A stretch of 64,000 nucleotides of DNA from JBGPLJ01 sp035644395. Its GTDB lineage: Bacteria > Pseudomonadota > Gammaproteobacteria > Steroidobacterales > Steroidobacteraceae. The DNA is taken from assembly GCA_035644395.1 (NCBI GenBank), contig DASQOR010000084.1:5325-69324 (forward strand). Reading direction: 5' to 3'. A model generated the notes under the pieces. That model saw only the letters and a program-made list of their open reading frames with translations. It had not been told where the DNA came from and searched no databases. This document shows positions 26,929-34,871 of the stretch, piece after piece (the stretch's first letter is position 1; each line of letters begins with the position of its first letter). The position numbers were made by a program, and so were the translations under genes.

Positions 26929-28356
26929 TCAGTTGAACCGCACGTATTCGAAGTCGAGCGGCTGCTGGTTGATGCCGACCGAAGGCGGCGCGATCCAGTT
27001 GGCAAATTGACCGGGCTCGACCACACGACCCATCAGTGAAGCCACGAACGCCCGATCCTCATCGGTGGGCAACCAGTCGCGTGCGCCTGCCTTCCACTCC
27101 ACGTCACTGACGAGTCGCCCGTCGGGCGAGACCTTCACCTCGGCGAGCGGCCCGATCAGGCGATTGAACGCTTTGTGGGGCACCTTCAGACGGAAGTCGA
27201 TGTGGTTTTTCTTGAGGGCGAGGTTCCAGGCCTCGACGCCCGCGATCGAGTCCTCGATGAACTCATCGCGCAGGCGCTCGTTGAGCGAATTGAGCGCGGG
27301 CGCCTCGCGCGTCATGATCCGGCCGTCCTTGATTTCCTGGATGGGATAGCTCGCATCGATCAGCGTGTGATCGTCCTTCTGGCGATCTTCGAAATAGCGC
27401 CCCTTGAGACCCGTCGTATAGAACGTCGCGGCGTTCGAGGAGAGATCCGATCCGAAGAGGTCGATCGTGACGCTATAGTGAAAGTTGAGATAGCGCTGCA
27501 GCGTCGGCAGATCGATGACGCCGAGCGCGCGAACGCGCGCGGGATCCCCCGCTTTTTCGCGCGCCATGACCTCGGCCGTCCGCTCGACGATGCGTCGCAC
27601 GCCATTGCGACCGACGAACATGTGATGGCCTTCCTCGGTCAGCATGAAGCGCGTCGTGCGTGCGAGCGGATCAAAGGCGGATTCGGCGAGCGCCGACAAC
27701 TGAAACTTGCCGTCACGATCCGTGAAATAGGTGAACATGAAGAAGGCGAGCCAGTCCGGCGTCCGCTCATTGAACGCACCCAGAATTCTGGGATTGTCCG
27801 CATCGCCCGAGCGACGCGCGAGCAGCGCCTGCGCTTCCTCGCGTCCGTCGCGGCCGAAGTGCCGGTGCAGGAGATACACCATCGCCCAGAGGTGCCGGCC
27901 CTCCTCGACATTCACCTGAAAGAGATTTCTGAGGTCGTACATCGATGGGCTGGTAAGTCCCAGGTGTCGCTGCTGCTCGACTGACGCGGGTTCCGTGTCG
28001 CCCTGCGTAACGATGATCCGCCGGAGGTTGCTGCGATACTCACCGGGCACCTCCTGCCACGCGGCCTCGCCGCGGTGCGCGCCGAAGCCGATCTTGCGGT
28101 CCGGGAGCGCCGGGTTCATGAAGATTCCCCAGCGGTAGTCCGGCATCTTCACGTGAGCGAACTGCGCCCATCCCGCCTTGTCGACGCTGACCGCCGTGCG
28201 CAGATAGACGTCGTGCTTGTGCGTGCCCTCCGGCCCCATCTCGGACCACCAGTTCAGGAATGCGGGCTGCCAATGCTCGAGTGCGCGCTGCAGCGTCTTG
28301 TCGCCGGCAAGATCCACGTTATTCGGAATCCTGTCGTTATAGTTGATGTCCACCAC
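26929..28356 (-). CDS. boxB: Benzoyl-CoA 2,3-epoxidase, oxygenase component BoxB
   Basis: Di-iron monooxygenase that epoxidises the ring of benzoyl-CoA in the aerobic box pathway. 475 aa, close to the family length. The N-terminus NYNDRIPNNVDLAGDKTLQR is typical. Di-iron helices are visible as NVEEGRHLWAMVYLLHRHFG and LTEEGHHMFVGRNG. Start is one of two adjacent GTG codons (28356 or 28353) with GGGAG just upstream; 28353 would give the more usual MxINYN beginning. It is 12 bases behind boxC and ends the operon boxR-boxC-boxB. The reductase BoxA that normally supplies electrons is not in the window. Confidence 0.93.
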   Translation of the reverse strand: MVDINYNDRIPNNVDLAGDKTLQRALEHWQPAFLNWWSEMGPEGTHKHDVYLRTAVSVDKAGWAQFAHVKMPDYRWGIFMNPALPDRKIGFGAHRGEAAWQEVPGEYRSNLRRIIVTQGDTEPASVEQQRHLGLTSPSMYDLRNLFQVNVEEGRHLWAMVYLLHRHFGRDGREEAQALLARRSGDADNPRILGAFNERTPDWLAFFMFTYFTDRDGKFQLSALAESAFDPLARTTRFMLTEEGHHMFVGRNGVRRIVERTAEVMAREKAGDPARVRALGVIDLPTLQRYLNFHYSVTIDLFGSDLSSNAATFYTTGLKGRYFEDRQKDDHTLIDASYPIQEIKDGRIMTREAPALNSLNERLRDEFIEDSIAGVEAWNLALKKNHIDFRLKVPHKAFNRLIGPLAEVKVSPDGRLVSDVEWKAGARDWLPTDEDRAFVASLMGRVVEPGQFANWIAPPSVGINQQPLDFEYVRFN

Positions 28357-28368
28357 GCACTCCCGGAT

Positions 28369-30051
28369 TCAAATACGTTCCCAGTTGAATTTCGCCTTGC
28401 TGCCGGTGCCGAACACCTTGAGCGCGCCCGCCTCGCCCACCGCATTCGGGCGGACGAAGACCCAGTTCTGCCATGCGCTCAAGCGCCCGAAGATACGGGT
28501 CTCCATCGATTCATGGCCCCCGAAACGCAGACTCGCTTCCATGGCCGTGAGCGCATCTGGCGAGAGGCTCGTCCGCTCCTCCAGCGCAATCCGCAGCTCA
28601 TGATCCCAGTCGAGCGCGTCGGGCGTGCTGGTCACGAGGCCCAGCTCCAACGCGCCATGCGCATCGAGCACGCGGCCCATCGATTCTCGCGCCCGCGTGA
28701 TGATGTCCACATTTCCGTAGAAGCGCGATTCCAGGCGGCTCATTCCTGCGACGGTCGGATACGCCCCGCAATTCACGTCGCTGAGCGCGACCGTGGGAGC
28801 TTTGGGATCGTCCGGCGCCGCGAGCATGTAGCTGCGATCCGCCGCAAGGGCGAGTTCAAAGAGAGTGCCGGTGAAGCAGGAGCCGGCATCGATGACCGCG
28901 AACATCGATCGTGAACTCACATCCAGGCGCGCGAGCGTACGGCGCAACATTCCGATGGTCTCGCGCACGAACCAGTGCTGCGCATGGCTCCCGAGGGCGG
29001 TATCGACCGCGAGCACGCGCGCCGCGTCGCCGCGAGTCTTCAATAGCCATGTCCCGATCTCGAGATCATTCGTCCGCAGCATCAGGATGGCGTCATCGAG
29101 TTCACGCGCCATCGCGAGCGGCCACCAATGCGCACCGCGCGCCAGGATCCCATCGACCGTCGCCGGCTCGTCGATCGACGGAGCAGTTACGCTGATCGTC
29201 GCCGTGCGCGCCTTGCGATCGATCTGCGCATCCACCCGGCTGTAGTGATAGCCGTTTTCATCGATGGTGCGATCGAGCGGGGTCAACGCGATACCGGCAG
29301 CTCCGCGCGGCCGATCGCTCAGCGCGGCCAGTTCCGTCGCGCGTTTGGCGACATGCGCCGTAAACTGTTGCGGCTTGACGTGCCCGTCGATCAGCCGCCA
29401 CTCCTTCGCTCGCTCGGCGCGCACGCCTTCGGACACCGTGCAGAACTGGTCGGCGTGGTCGCGCCGCACTTTGCGCTTGTCGGTCAGCCGCGTGAGCCCG
29501 CCGGTGCCCGGCAGCACACCGAGCAGCGGCACTTCGGGAAGGCTGACCGTGGACGAGCGATCGTCGATCAGCAGGACTTCGTCACAGGCAATCGCCAGTT
29601 CGTAACCGCCGCCCGCCGTTGCGCCATTACAGGCCGCGAGGAATTTAAGACCCGAGTGCGCGCTCGAGTCTTCGATGCCGTTGCGCGTCTCGTTCGTGAA
29701 TTTGCAGAAGTTGACCTTCCAGGCATGCGTCGAAAGGCCCAGCATGAAGATGTTGGCGCCCGAGCAGAAAATGCGGTCCTTGGCGCTCGTGATGACGACG
29801 CAACCGACCTCCGGATGCTCGAAGCGGACGCGCTGCAGGGCGTCGTTGAGCTCAATGTCGACGCCGAGATCGTAGGAATTGAGTTTCAGCTTGTATCCCG
29901 GTCGAAACCCTCCGTCCTCGTCCACGTCGAGGGCCAGCGTCGCCACGGATCCGTCGAACGTCAGGTGCCAGTGGCGATAGCGGGCCGGTTCTGCATCGAA
30001 CATGACACGATCGGTCGATCCGGCGGGTGGTACGGTCGCGCCTTGAGCCAT
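28369..30051 (-). CDS. boxC: 2,3-epoxybenzoyl-CoA dihydrolase BoxC
   Basis: Ring-opening hydrolase of the box pathway, converting 2,3-epoxybenzoyl-CoA to 3,4-dehydroadipyl-CoA semialdehyde and formate. 560 aa, made of two crotonase-like halves: the first around residues 60-200 (GCVVITSAKDRIFCSGANIF, ACNGATAGGGYELAIACDE, LPEVPLLGVLPGTGGLTRLT), the second, more diverged, around 330-470 (MFAVIDAGSCFTGTLFELAL). It sits 8 bases behind the regulator gene and 12 before boxB. Confidence 0.92.
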   Translation of the reverse strand: MAQGATVPPAGSTDRVMFDAEPARYRHWHLTFDGSVATLALDVDEDGGFRPGYKLKLNSYDLGVDIELNDALQRVRFEHPEVGCVVITSAKDRIFCSGANIFMLGLSTHAWKVNFCKFTNETRNGIEDSSAHSGLKFLAACNGATAGGGYELAIACDEVLLIDDRSSTVSLPEVPLLGVLPGTGGLTRLTDKRKVRRDHADQFCTVSEGVRAERAKEWRLIDGHVKPQQFTAHVAKRATELAALSDRPRGAAGIALTPLDRTIDENGYHYSRVDAQIDRKARTATISVTAPSIDEPATVDGILARGAHWWPLAMARELDDAILMLRTNDLEIGTWLLKTRGDAARVLAVDTALGSHAQHWFVRETIGMLRRTLARLDVSSRSMFAVIDAGSCFTGTLFELALAADRSYMLAAPDDPKAPTVALSDVNCGAYPTVAGMSRLESRFYGNVDIITRARESMGRVLDAHGALELGLVTSTPDALDWDHELRIALEERTSLSPDALTAMEASLRFGGHESMETRIFGRLSAWQNWVFVRPNAVGEAGALKVFGTGSKAKFNWERI

Positions 30052-30059
30052 CGCTGCTC

Positions 30060-30866
30060 CTACCGGTTCCGCTCAGCGGTCGTCGGGCTGACGCATTTCT
30101 TCAACGCGGCGAGACTCTGCGGAACGCTTTGCCGGGAGGTATCGATCGCCACATCCGCCTTGCCGTAAAGCGGCTGGCGGGACGCCAGGATCCGGCGCAG
30201 ATCCTTCATCGCTTCTGGTTGACCGCGCATGGGGCGCAGGTCCCCCTGTGCGACGACGCGGGCCATATGCTCCTCGGGAGACGCCTTGATCCAGACGGTG
30301 AAGCAATTCGCCAGCAGCCGGTTGTAGGTTTCGGCCTCGGAGACGATACCGCCGCCGACCGTCAAGACAAGCTCCTGCTGGCTCTCGATCAGGCGCTCGA
30401 GGCAGCGTCGCTCGATGCGCCGATAGCCCGCCTCCCCATACAACAGGAATACCTCGCTCAGGCTCATGCCGGCGTCGCGTTCGATTTCGCGGTCGAGTTC
30501 CACGAAGGGCCGACGCAAGGTCTTGGCCAGCTGACCTCCGAGCGTGCTTTTGCCGGCTCCCCGCAACCCGATGAGCGCAATCCGGTTACGCCGCACGGGC
30601 CTGCGCTCGCTCGCATCCAGCAGGTCTTTGAGGCCGATTCCAAGCGCCTCCGCAACGCGGCGCAGCAGGGTGATCGATGCATTGCCCTCGCCCGCTTCGA
30701 GCTGCGCGAGGTAACGCTCCGACACGTCCGCGACGCGTGAGAGCATCTTGCGCGCCATGCCACGCTGCTCGCGCGCTTCGCGAACCGTCGCGCCGATGGC
30801 GGCGAGGAAGCCGGCATCATCGACGGGCCTCGCGTCGGGTTCGAAGGGTTTCGGCCGGGCTTTCAT
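30060..30866 (-). CDS. boxR: BoxR/BzdR-type regulator: HTH plus shikimate-kinase-like domain
   Basis: 268 aa. The N-terminal XRE-type helix-turn-helix is at about residues 24-85 (REQRGMARKMLSRVADVSER). The C-terminal shikimate-kinase-like domain has a P-loop, LIGLRGAGKSTLG, near residue 100. This architecture is specific to BoxR/BzdR, repressors that release DNA on binding benzoyl-CoA in the kinase-like pocket. It is first in the boxRCB operon and divergent from benzoate-CoA ligase; the 71-base gap holds repeated GCATTAT boxes that are its likely operators. Confidence 0.92.
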   Translation of the reverse strand: MKARPKPFEPDARPVDDAGFLAAIGATVREAREQRGMARKMLSRVADVSERYLAQLEAGEGNASITLLRRVAEALGIGLKDLLDASERRPVRRNRIALIGLRGAGKSTLGGQLAKTLRRPFVELDREIERDAGMSLSEVFLLYGEAGYRRIERRCLERLIESQQELVLTVGGGIVSEAETYNRLLANCFTVWIKASPEEHMARVVAQGDLRPMRGQPEAMKDLRRILASRQPLYGKADVAIDTSRQSVPQSLAALKKCVSPTTAERNR

Positions 30867-30872
30867 GGCATT

Positions 30873-30916
30873 GCGTTATATCGCATTATTGGTATAGGCT
30901 TCAAGCATTATAATGC
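30873..30916. promoter_or_regulatory. Divergent box/ligase control region with GCATTAT repeats
   Basis: The gap between boxR and the ligase holds GCGTTAT (30874), GCATTAT (30884) and a perfect 12-bp palindrome GCATTATAATGC (30905-30916), spaced 10 and 21 bases apart, about one and two helical turns. TGCG/CGCA arms also frame 30873-30886. The palindrome includes TATAAT readable on both strands; TATAAT at 30909-30914 is a plausible -10 for the ligase (ATG 30938), and TTGCGT/TATAGG (16-base spacer) is an alternative promoter. Likely the BoxR-type operator, by position. Confidence 0.55.
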
Positions 30917-30937
30917 CTGCCCGGGATTCGCCAGACC

Positions 30938-32551
30938 ATGGCCCTGTTGAGTTCCGCCGACCACAGCTTTAGCCCGCCGGTTGTCACCGTGCCGCGGGTC
31001 TACAACGCGGCGCACGACCTGCTCGAGCGCAACCTGCGCGCAGGCCGCGGTGAGAAAGTCGCTTACATCGACGATCGCAGCCGCTGCACCTACAGCGAAC
31101 TGGCAGCGCGCGTCGGCCGGTGCTCTGGCGCGCTGACCGCGCTCGGCCTGCAAAGAGAGCATCGGGCGCTCCTCTGCATGCACGACAGCATCGATTGGCC
31201 GGTCGCTTTCCTCGGCTGCATCCAGGCCGGGATCGTGCCGATCGCGGTCAATACGCTCCTGCGGACCGAGGACTACGACTACATGCTGCGCGACAGTCGA
31301 GCGCAGGCGCTCATCGTTTCATCGGCAGTCCTGCCCTTGTTCGCGCCCCTCATCGGAAAGCTTGCGACGCTTGAGCACGTCATCGTTGCCGGCGCTGACA
31401 GTGGCGGACCATTGAGTTTTGACCGGCTTGTTGCCGAGGCATCGCCGCAATTCGACCCGGCGGCGACGCTCGCCGGTGACGTGTGCTTCTGGCTGTATTC
31501 CTCGGGCTCAACCGGCGCGCCCAAAGGCACGCTGCATGCCCATGGCAGCCTGATACAGACAGCGGAGCTCTACGGAAAAGGCGTGCTAGGCATGCGCGAG
31601 GACGACGTCGTGTTCTCGGCGGCCAAACTCTTCTTCGCTTATGGACTCGGGAATGCGCTGACTTTCCCGATGTCCGTCGGCGCGACGACGATCCTGATGG
31701 CGGAACGCCCGACTCCCGCTGCCGTCTTTGCCCAGCTGCAACGCCGGCAACCAACGCTGTTCTGTGGGGTTCCGACTCTCTACGCCGCCCTGCTCGCCCA
31801 GCCGAATCTGCCTGCGAAGGCAGCGGTGCGCCTCCGAGCCTGTGTTTCGGCCGGTGAACCCTTGCCGCGCGACATCGGCGAGCGCTGGCGACGGCATTTC
31901 GAGGTCGACATCCTCGATGGCATCGGCTCGACGGAAATGCTCCACATCTTTCTTTCCAACCGTCCAGGGCAGGTCCGTTACGGCACGACCGGCCAACCGG
32001 TGCCCGGCTATGAGCTGACGATTGTCGACGACAAGGACTGCCCGGTGACGGCGGGAGAAATCGGCGAACTCAAGGTGAGTGGCCCCTCTCGCTCGCTCGG
32101 TTACTGGAACAATCCAGAGAAGACCCGCAAGGCGTTTCAAGGCCCGTGGACCCGCAGTGGCGACAAGTACCACGTCGACGCCGACGGTTACTACGTCTAC
32201 GCGGGCCGGAGCGATGACATGCTGAAAGTGAGTGGCATGTATGTATCGCCCGCGGAAGTCGAGTCCGCCTTGATCAGCCATGATGCCGTGCTCGAAGCGG
32301 CCGTGGTCGGCAAGAGCGATGCCGACGGGCTCGTGAAGCCGATCGCCTTTGTGGTGCTCGCCTCGGGCCACACGGCGAACGACGCGCTTGCCGAAGAACT
32401 GAAGCGGCACGTGAAATCCCGCCTGGCGCCCCACAAGTATCCGCGCTGGGTTGAATTCCTCCCGGAGCTGCCGAAGACGGCCACCGGAAAGATCCAGCGC
32501 TTCAAGCTGCGTGACACGGCCAGCCGCGGCACGGGCAGCCGACAATCGTGA
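30938..32551 (+). CDS. bclA: Benzoate-CoA ligase
   Basis: ATP-dependent aryl-CoA ligase making benzoyl-CoA, the entry step for the box pathway. 537 aa, cytoplasmic, adenylate-forming family: P-loop WLYSSGSTGAPKG near residue 186-198, KLFFAYGLGNALTFP (typical of benzoate/aryl-CoA ligases), DGIGSTEMLHIFLSN, then Asp in YYVYAGRSDDMLKVSG and catalytic Lys in LPKTATGKIQRFKLR. Divergent from boxRCB with a shared control region. Its stop overlaps the start of a broken alpha/beta hydrolase gene. Confidence 0.92.
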   Translation: MALLSSADHSFSPPVVTVPRVYNAAHDLLERNLRAGRGEKVAYIDDRSRCTYSELAARVGRCSGALTALGLQREHRALLCMHDSIDWPVAFLGCIQAGIVPIAVNTLLRTEDYDYMLRDSRAQALIVSSAVLPLFAPLIGKLATLEHVIVAGADSGGPLSFDRLVAEASPQFDPAATLAGDVCFWLYSSGSTGAPKGTLHAHGSLIQTAELYGKGVLGMREDDVVFSAAKLFFAYGLGNALTFPMSVGATTILMAERPTPAAVFAQLQRRQPTLFCGVPTLYAALLAQPNLPAKAAVRLRACVSAGEPLPRDIGERWRRHFEVDILDGIGSTEMLHIFLSNRPGQVRYGTTGQPVPGYELTIVDDKDCPVTAGEIGELKVSGPSRSLGYWNNPEKTRKAFQGPWTRSGDKYHVDADGYYVYAGRSDDMLKVSGMYVSPAEVESALISHDAVLEAAVVGKSDADGLVKPIAFVVLASGHTANDALAEELKRHVKSRLAPHKYPRWVEFLPELPKTATGKIQRFKLRDTASRGTGSRQS

Positions 32552-32960
32552 TGCTGCACGAAGGCCTCGGTTCGGTCGCACTGTGGAAGGACTTCCCGGC
32601 CGCACTGGCACATGCCACAGGTCACCGCATCGTCGCCTATTCACGCCGCGGTTACGGCCACTCATCCTCGCTGACCGAGCGACGGCGCGTCCATTGCGAT
32701 CATTCACGCGGGCGGATCCGGGCGAAAAGTCTCCGGCCTGATCCTGCTTGCGCCGCACGTGATGGTCGAAGACTTGTCCGTCAGGAGCATCGCCGCCGCC
32801 CGTCAGGCTTACGAGAACACGGGTCTGCGCTCGAAACTGTCCCGTTTCCACGACGACGTCGATTCGGCATTCCGCGGCTGGAACGACATCTGGCTGGATC
32901 CCGAATTCCGGAGCTGGAACATCGAAGAGTACCTGCCGCGCATCGCGACCAGGCGGACGC
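32548..32960 (+). pseudogene. Broken alpha/beta-hydrolase gene behind benzoate-CoA ligase
   Basis: The first codons (MLHEGLGSVALWKDFP, YSRRGYGHSSSL) are the start of an alpha/beta hydrolase of the kind found in box clusters. After about 45 codons the frame changes and the nucleophile-elbow region appears in another frame (SDGASIAIIHAGGSG, then LILLAPHVMVEDLSVRSIAA) with the intervening segment deleted. Homology ends near YLPRI (about 32943), so the C-terminal Asp/His part of the triad is gone. It overlaps the ligase stop, showing it was once the last gene of that operon. Confidence 0.75.
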
Positions 32961-33200
32961 CGTCCTGCTGGCGACATGCACCTTCGTATCGCGCCTTTGA
33001 CCGGATCCGGCCTCCGTTCAGCTGCCGTTTAGCCAGTCCGGGCGGCGGAGCCACTCTTATATATGTGCGCAAGCCCCCAAATCGGGGGTCACGGTCCCGG
33101 CTCGGTCGGGTCGCGTGCCGCGACCGCGGTTGACAGAGCACTCGCTCGCACTGACACTCCGGTCGGCAGCGGCACCAGCGCGCAGCGCGGAGTAACGTCG

Positions 33201-34856
33201 ATGGTCAGCAAGATCACGGTTCACGACCCACGCGGCTTTCCACCGAAGGTCACCGGAAAACGGCTCGCGCAGCGTCTCGAGCGGCTCGACGGCAAGATCG
33301 TGTATCTCATCGACTGCCTGTTCGAGAACTCGGACAACTTCATGGTGCAGATGCGGGAGTGGTTCGCCGAACACCTGCCTGCCGTCAGCACGCGCATCAT
33401 CAAGCCGCGCGAGTGCTGGATCGACGACCCGGACATGCGGGCCACGATTGCCGCGCAGGGCAACGCCGCCATCATCGGCGTCGGTCTCTGAAGCACCTGT
33501 TGCCCCACGGTCGTGGGGTTGGCGCTCGCCCTCGAACGGCAGGGAATACCCACCGTTCCGGTGAGCACCCACGTGTTCGCACGGCTCGCGAAGGCGACGG
33601 CGCTCGCCGAAGGCATGCCGACGGCGCGCAACGTCTTCGTTCCCCAACCGGTCGTCGGCCGTTCACCCGCGGAGCTGCGCGCGTACATCGATGGCATCGA
33701 CCCGATTTTGAAGCGCCCCTTCATGCAGGGCGTGATCGAAGGACTGACCCGGCCGCTCGGCGCGGAGGATTTCAAGGACGCGAGCTTCGAGCGCAACATC
33801 CCGCGGCTGCTCGAGCCCGATACGGAAGACAATCTGCAGGAGCTGTTCATCCGCAACAGCTGGACCGATTTCCTGCCGATCATCCTGCCGACGGAGGAGC
33901 GCGTCCATCGAATCCTGAAAGGCACCAGGCACGCGCGTGACAAGATCGTCGGCCGGCTGCAGCCAACGGCGTATCGCGAGAGTTGGGAGTTCGATGTCGA
34001 GAAGGTCGCGGTGAATGCCGTCATGGCGGGTGCGAGGCCCGAGTACCTGCCGGTGATCCTCGCGATGGCCGCGAGCGGCATCTCGGCGCGCTCGAGCAGC
34101 ACCAACTCCTTCGCCACGCTATCGCTGGTCAACGGCCCGATCCGCAACGAGATCGGCATGAATTCCGGCATCGGCGCGCTGGGGCCGTACAACCACGCCA
34201 ACGCGACGTTGGGCCGCGCGTATGGCCTCTTCAGCCAGAACCTGCAGGGCGGATCGGTGCCGGGCGACACCTACCTCGGCACGTTCGGTAATTTCCTGAA
34301 TTACTCCGCGTGCTTTCCGGAGGCCGAGGAGCGCAGTCCCTGGGCGCCCTTCCATGTCGATGAAGGCTTTCGGGCGAACGACAGCACGGTCAGCATCTTC
34401 TTCGGCGGCTGGTACACGCAATCCGGCTATGGCCCGCGCGCGACGTGGCAGGAGAAGTTCATCCGCTGCCTGACGGCCGATCATTTCAGCCCGCCGCTGA
34501 TCGTGATGGACCCGATCGTGGCCCGCGGCTTCGTCGACCTCGGGTACACCAAGCGCTCGCTGATCGAATGGTGTGCCGAGAACGCGAAGCTCTCGGCGCG
34601 CGATTACTGGGACGATCAGTGGGTCGGCACGCTCCATCGTCCGCTCGGCGTCGCGGGCGTCGAACCCTACGCGAGCCGGCTCAAGGCCGCGCCGGACGAG
34701 ATGGTGACGCTCTTCAAGCCGGACGACATCAAGATCGTCGTCACGGGCGGTGAGACGCAGGGCGCGTTCAAGATGTTCGCGGGGCGGCTGCAGAAACCCG
34801 CACCGGGAAACTTCCTCGGCGGTACTGCGATCAACGTCATCGACGAGTGGCGCTGA
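33201..34856 (+). CDS. Putative UGSC-like selenoprotein 1 (in-frame TGA at codon 97)
   Basis: 551 aa if TGA 33489-33491 is read as selenocysteine. ATG 33201 has GGAG nine bases upstream. Residues 1-96 (KITVHDPRGFPP, VYLIDCLFENSD, RIIKPRECWIDDPD) run into VGL-U97-S-T-C100-C-P-T-V-V-G and continue as LALALERQGIPTVPVST. The frame stays open to the TGA at 34854. UxxC followed by an E-x-x-G-I-P-T segment resembles the UGSC (seleno)protein family, from memory; here the motif is USTC. Residues about 190-551 form a second domain I cannot name (VEKVAVNAVMAGARPEYLP, MNSGIGALGPYNHANATLG). The paralogue at 46039-47697 keeps the same TGA, and a SECIS-like hairpin follows. A thiol/selenol redox role is inference. 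The alternative, a nonsense mutation, is unlikely given the shared site and nearby sel genes. Confidence 0.9.
33489..33522 (+). promoter_or_regulatory. SECIS-like hairpin directly after the Sec codon, copy 1
   Basis: TGA at 33489-33491 is followed by CCCCAC (33503-33508), loop GGTC (33509-33512) and GTGGGG (33513-33518), a perfect 6-bp stem. Counting the U of UGA as 1, the GGUC loop is at 21-24; in the E. coli fdhF SECIS the apical GGUC is at 22-25, from memory. TGTTG/TTGG flank the stem. The 34-base element is identical in the second gene. SelB would bind it. Confidence 0.85.
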
Positions 34857-34871
34857 CCTCGAGCTCGCGGC

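Noticed and set aside
32759..33133. 124-codon plus-strand frame as an independent gene
   Set aside because: Only its first part is hydrolase-like; it is a piece of the broken alpha/beta hydrolase and then random sequence.
33201..34856. Reading the two halves as separate genes or as a pseudogene with a nonsense mutation
   Set aside because: The TGA is at the same codon in a diverged paralogue, the frame and residues are conserved on both sides, a SECIS-like hairpin follows, and the full Sec machinery is encoded nearby.
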